Notes under the pieces: model-generated | Database searches by the model: none | Told to the model about the DNA's origin: nothing | What the model saw: only the letters and a program-made list of their open reading frames with translations | NCBI GenBank assembly: GCA_005776545.1 | Contig: SXOY01000296.1 | Coordinates: forward strand, 1 to 9,222 | Reading direction: 5' to 3' | Source: Planctomycetia bacterium | Lineage (GTDB): Bacteria > Planctomycetota > Phycisphaerae > Phycisphaerales > UBA1924 | DNA: 9,222 nt | Translations under genes and position numbers: made by a program | Part shown: positions 7,301 through 9,222 of the stretch, in pieces | Numbering within the stretch: the first letter of the stretch is position 1 | Layout: the number at the start of each line of letters is the position of its first letter

Positions 7301-9222
7301 AACGATGCGGGTGCTCGCACCGGTCTTTACAACTACGGCTTCTTCACCGGCGATCGCGGCGTGTATCTCAATACCGGCGCTGGCTCGGATATCCGCTTCA
7401 TTGATTTCCCCAGACTCTCACAGATTTCCGGCAACGATGTGTTCACACCCATCCGCGCTGGCACTCCGATTGAAATCGTTGATGACAACGGCACGGTCAT
7501 GCGCATCAGCGTTGAGAATCCCGCCGGAGTTGGCGATACTGGAATCGTTGGTCAGATTCGCTCAATCGCTGTTGATGGTGGACAGGGTTCAGCAATCGGG
7601 CAGATCTCGGTGAACCTTATTGGTGGCCGCACATTGCGGGTTGAAGGTGTTGCAACTGGAATCAATCCCAACGCATCACTTGCCCTTGGACGTTTGGTAG
7701 TGACCGGTTCAGATGTCAATTCTGCAATCGCATTCACAGGCAACATTCAACTTGATGTGTATCGCATTGACATTGCGGGTGACATGAACACGATCACCAA
7801 TGACACGCCCGGCGGCGACATTGTGTTCGTTGATACCAATTCTCTGAACTCGATCAATATTGAACACGGCAACCTCGGCAGTACACAAGTCCCGGCGTTT
7901 GGTCCACAGAACTGGGGCGCGAATCTTGGCCTGGAATTTGGTGCGGGTGCTGGCGGCATTGGCGGCCCGATCTCGATTCCCAAGGACCTGTTTTATGAAT
8001 CGATCAACGATTCAGGTTCGCTTTATCGCCTCATCAACGATGATGAAATGTACGGCAATAATGCGGCGTACGCAGAAGATCTCGGCGTGCCGATTCACGA
8101 CCGCGTCCGCGGCGTAGTGGTCCGCACCGGCAACCTCGGTTCGGTCAATGTCTCGGGCAATATCTATGATGTCTATGTTCCAGGCGGCAGCATCGGCACC
8201 GTCATGGCGAATTCAGATTCTGCCGGCGTCGCCGATCACACTCGCTTTGAAGGTATCAGCGGCGTGATTTACGCTGGTGGTGATATTGGCGCGATCGATC
8301 CGGGCGATGGAATTGCACCAAGCAAGGACTCACCGTTTGCAAATACCGGCATTGTCGCGCTCGATGACATCGGGCAGATCAACGTCGGCCGTATTCGCGG
8401 CGCGATCTTGACCAGCAACATCCTGGGTCTCAACAACGACTCCGCTGAAGATATCGGTGACTTGCTCACCGGAATCATGAACGTCAACGTGACCAACGGC
8501 GTGATCAAGGATGCATACTTCGGCTCTGACAATATCGATGGTTGGTGGCACAGCGCGGTCGCGCGTGACGGCATCGTTCACGTTGGACAGGCTGGCCTGT
8601 TCACAATTACAGGTACCGATTTCTTCCGCAGCACGATCACAGCGCTCAATATCGGAACGATCGTGATTCAGGATGGTTCCTTTGATGCTTCGCGAATTCT
8701 CGCAGGCAATGACATCGGCAGCATTACTGCAACTGGATATCGCAACTCGACATTGCTTGGTGATTCCAACGAAGTTCGTTACAACGAAATTCTCGCCGGG
8801 CACAACATCGACAAGATCCTCGCCGGGGCAGCTGGTGGGGCAAGCGGCGGCATCGGTGCACCTCCATCGGTCGATGCAGCAACTTCGGATATTTCTGATC
8901 TCACAGTTGAAGCAGGTGGTAGCGTGACCGGCGGCATCGCCGCACGCAATATCACTCGCTCTAAGTTCAGCGTCGCTGTGGCTCTGCCTTCGTTTGCCGC
9001 CTCAGGCAGCATTCGAGCAAGTTCGCTCAACGCTGGTTCAGTTACGACAATTACTGCTGGTAAAGACATCGTCTCCTCAGAGATCAATATCTCCGGAAAC
9101 GCTGAGTCAATCAGTGCGATCGATCGCATCTTCAACAGCTCAATTGCAATTACTGGCCCTGCAGGCCGCTTGAATTCAATTCAGGCTGGCTCGCTGTTTG
9201 ATGGCGAACTTTCAGTTACCGG
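4367..9222 (+). CDS. giant secreted repeat protein with LEPR-like N-terminal signal (3' end outside window)
   Basis: One frame runs without a stop for 1618 codons to the window edge, so the protein is C-terminally incomplete. The ATG at 4367 has AGGAG six bases upstream. The N-terminus is basic (residues 1-43, many Arg and Lys). LEGRQMLS follows at 49-56, a variant of the LEPR-XLL box that marks large secreted planctomycete proteins. Residues about 57-280 look like beta-sandwich structure, with DEIQVITRN and NIPYRVDNLVG strands. From about residue 455 the chain is dominated by degenerate repeats of the type GxIGxIxIxG, interrupted by a PPC-like domain at about 655-747. Gly, Asn, Asp, Ser, Thr and Ile are abundant, and I read only one cysteine (in YYICVTD). 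This composition and repeat pattern predict a right-handed beta-solenoid, probably an exported surface, adhesin or matrix protein. No catalytic motif is recognisable. It stands alone 461 bp after pheA, with no evident link to the aromatic genes. Confidence 0.9.
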   Translation, partial: MGLWNRLVAKLGTELNSNRRSGKRLERTRGGRTASAIAGLAGKSGVENLEGRQMLSTVTITPSDVGPDGLGTKSAFVGYVLPYLSAPIFTDQPGQAFTEDLNDENLGAIANGAPGVLLQGSNVRLTSLADAQDPQAYLRINGVQGTQYLRVSPLPVGRGYSYTFPDQQNGAAQVLSNFAFDVIADTGFATGWNPFNIEVQVRYLGATVRTYSGLALEATRSVPVPGQQGVGTYNFVGSAAQPIFDEIQVITRNAGGNIPYRVDNLVGVVAPTTYATWIDGISKQGVMITLSGPVGASATVFTLDDLEARGTIALGIPLGGTIPIVGGSATGLPDFNRGIGAIRVTGSDARTSLLVSGVIIETAEERPADAIFGEGNFWAKHPDNWSGTAGAFEGGRFGYDVTNDEARLVHGLNDGPGSFLLGSPFVRDTSSAFAFNADGNAAAIPVVTGFTRSNQGIFVEGSIGVITIDGIVYGSSHIEGFVNKLNVGQLMGSLTVDGDAGAIVIGGDAGRWSPDEAVGGTDHKTGGQILIGRTLGELKIGGRNGLDITIIGDINSPTTRPPRNIETYVEVEYLLGVDPANGVPNAYATNHANTATAANTDPDLPFQLPRHKNYYGTGGDRNDQVLHAEWIGNSGSSVRLKGDLSGRDPADDGEDTNDMFAFLSDGTTPISIEASSNNARRNVLMRVMDEFGRTLAAPQYSPTDQLSSRLTYTPDKPGVYYICVTDPQAGDDGFDILPSGYTLLVSGMMPSTVGAISIAGSNGGAGRSGGNNSLRTSINVLSGSVGAIRVGTGLSTGGGFQSIDEIVNYVDKPDPATRAPEDDLYDVRGSSYSIAGNLGAFIAGSDIWDNSANAQTAVELFVNGDLGELITGLNPLAGGTSPNEGDVNFLNLRVGGRIGNVNIRGGIGMDQDYIPGTRDTVQFDPARNADVVIQTGINGGSGDIGIFRTGFHLISGALSIRTSPGSVIGGLLFSQDVYNDAGARTGLYNYGFFTGDRGVYLNTGAGSDIRFIDFPRLSQISGNDVFTPIRAGTPIEIVDDNGTVMRISVENPAGVGDTGIVGQIRSIAVDGGQGSAIGQISVNLIGGRTLRVEGVATGINPNASLALGRLVVTGSDVNSAIAFTGNIQLDVYRIDIAGDMNTITNDTPGGDIVFVDTNSLNSINIEHGNLGSTQVPAFGPQNWGANLGLEFGAGAGGIGGPISIPKDLFYESINDSGSLYRLINDDEMYGNNAAYAEDLGVPIHDRVRGVVVRTGNLGSVNVSGNIYDVYVPGGSIGTVMANSDSAGVADHTRFEGISGVIYAGGDIGAIDPGDGIAPSKDSPFANTGIVALDDIGQINVGRIRGAILTSNILGLNNDSAEDIGDLLTGIMNVNVTNGVIKDAYFGSDNIDGWWHSAVARDGIVHVGQAGLFTITGTDFFRSTITALNIGTIVIQDGSFDASRILAGNDIGSITATGYRNSTLLGDSNEVRYNEILAGHNIDKILAGAAGGASGGIGAPPSVDAATSDISDLTVEAGGSVTGGIAARNITRSKFSVAVALPSFAASGSIRASSLNAGSVTTITAGKDIVSSEINISGNAESISAIDRIFNSSIAITGPAGRLNSIQAGSLFDGELSVT
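4511..4534 (+). other. LEPR-XLL-like box of the giant protein
   Basis: This encodes LEGRQMLS (residues 49-56), just after an Arg/Lys-rich segment and the mildly hydrophobic TASAIAGLAG. Planctomycete secreted giants commonly carry LEPRxLLS or LExRxLLA here. In this copy Pro is replaced by Gly and the first Leu of the LL pair by Met. It probably marks the export or processing site, and mature beta-rich sequence (VTITPSD) begins immediately after it. Confidence 0.75.
5735..9222 (+). repeat. degenerate GxIGxI beta-solenoid repeats (protein level)
   Basis: Repeats of the form (G/N)-(D/S/N)-(I/L/V)-G-x-(I/V)-x-(I/V)-x-G recur throughout. Examples, with approximate nucleotide starts: GSIGVITIDG (5747), VGAISIAG (6620), SGSVGAIRVG (6713), AGNLGAFIAG (6869), NGDLGELITG (6954), GGRIGNVNIRG (7048), AIGQISVNLIGG (7594), GNLGSVNVSG (8129), GGSIGTVMAN (8183), GGDIGAID (8278), LDDIGQINVG (8361) and AGNDIGSITATG (8703). 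Spacing varies from about 20 to 90 residues, and the DNA copies are too diverged to be recent tandem duplications. Each is likely to be a turn plus strand of a beta-helix rung. Confidence 0.75.
6332..6607 (+). other. PPC-like beta-sandwich domain in the giant protein
   Basis: Residues about 655-747 follow the bacterial pre-peptidase C-terminal (PPC) pattern. DMFAFLSDGTTPISIEA opens it, then come a VLMRVMDEFGRTLA strand pair, an RLTYTPDKPGVYYICVTD core and a closing SGYTLLVSG. PPC domains are small beta-sandwiches found in secreted bacterial proteins, often as adhesive or stabilising modules. Here it sits between two repeat blocks rather than at the C-terminus. The assignment is by pattern only. 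Confidence 0.6.

Noticed and set aside
5107..8803. Several minus-strand and out-of-frame open frames of 60-190 codons across the giant gene
   Set aside because: They are shadows of the single continuous plus-strand frame. Their translations are rich in Pro, Arg and Ser and contain no recognisable domains or ribosome binding sites.
1..9222. CRISPR array, insertion sequence, tRNA, toxin-antitoxin or phage genes
   Set aside because: I saw no regularly spaced direct repeats, transposase motifs, cloverleaf sequences or phage-type genes on either strand.

Overview
The window suggests a planctomycete, most likely one of the Phycisphaerae-like lineages. This rests mainly on the right-hand gene. It encodes a giant, nearly cysteine-free secreted protein with a basic N-terminus followed by an LEGRQMLS box, a variant of the LEPR-XLL signature typical of large planctomycete surface proteins. 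Widely spaced single genes in alternating orientation and moderate GC also fit. The assignment is inferred, because there is no rRNA or ribosomal marker here.

Left part (1-3905), aromatic amino acid region. A minus-strand phenylalanine 4-hydroxylase gene (phhA, 96-1064) is divergent from a plus-strand LuxR/GerE-type regulator (1258-2163). The 193-bp gap between them holds a perfect 12-bp palindrome. The regulator converges on a small minus-strand gene of unknown function (2221-2505), and a strong intrinsic terminator hairpin lies between the two stops. Divergent from the small gene is pheA (2721-3905), a full three-domain P-protein: AroQ chorismate mutase, prephenate dehydratase and ACT domain. 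The window therefore encodes the chorismate-to-phenylpyruvate steps and the enzyme that turns phenylalanine into tyrosine. Together with a transaminase elsewhere they could form a prephenate-phenylalanine-tyrosine route, or PhhA could start phenylalanine catabolism.

Middle (3906-4366). A 461-bp stretch with no convincing gene carries a small hairpin and leads into the ribosome binding site of the next gene.

Right part (4367-9222, open at the window edge). A single uninterrupted reading frame of at least 1618 codons encodes a giant extracellular protein. It has the LEPR-like N-terminal signal, a beta-sandwich-like N-terminal region, a PPC-like beta-sandwich near residues 655-747, and long arrays of degenerate GxIGxI repeats that predict a beta-solenoid. 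It is probably a surface or adhesin-like protein, with no catalytic domain recognisable.

The plus strand is clearly G-rich over C from about 1 to 6000 whatever the gene strand, and becomes balanced or C-rich after about 6300, inside the giant gene.
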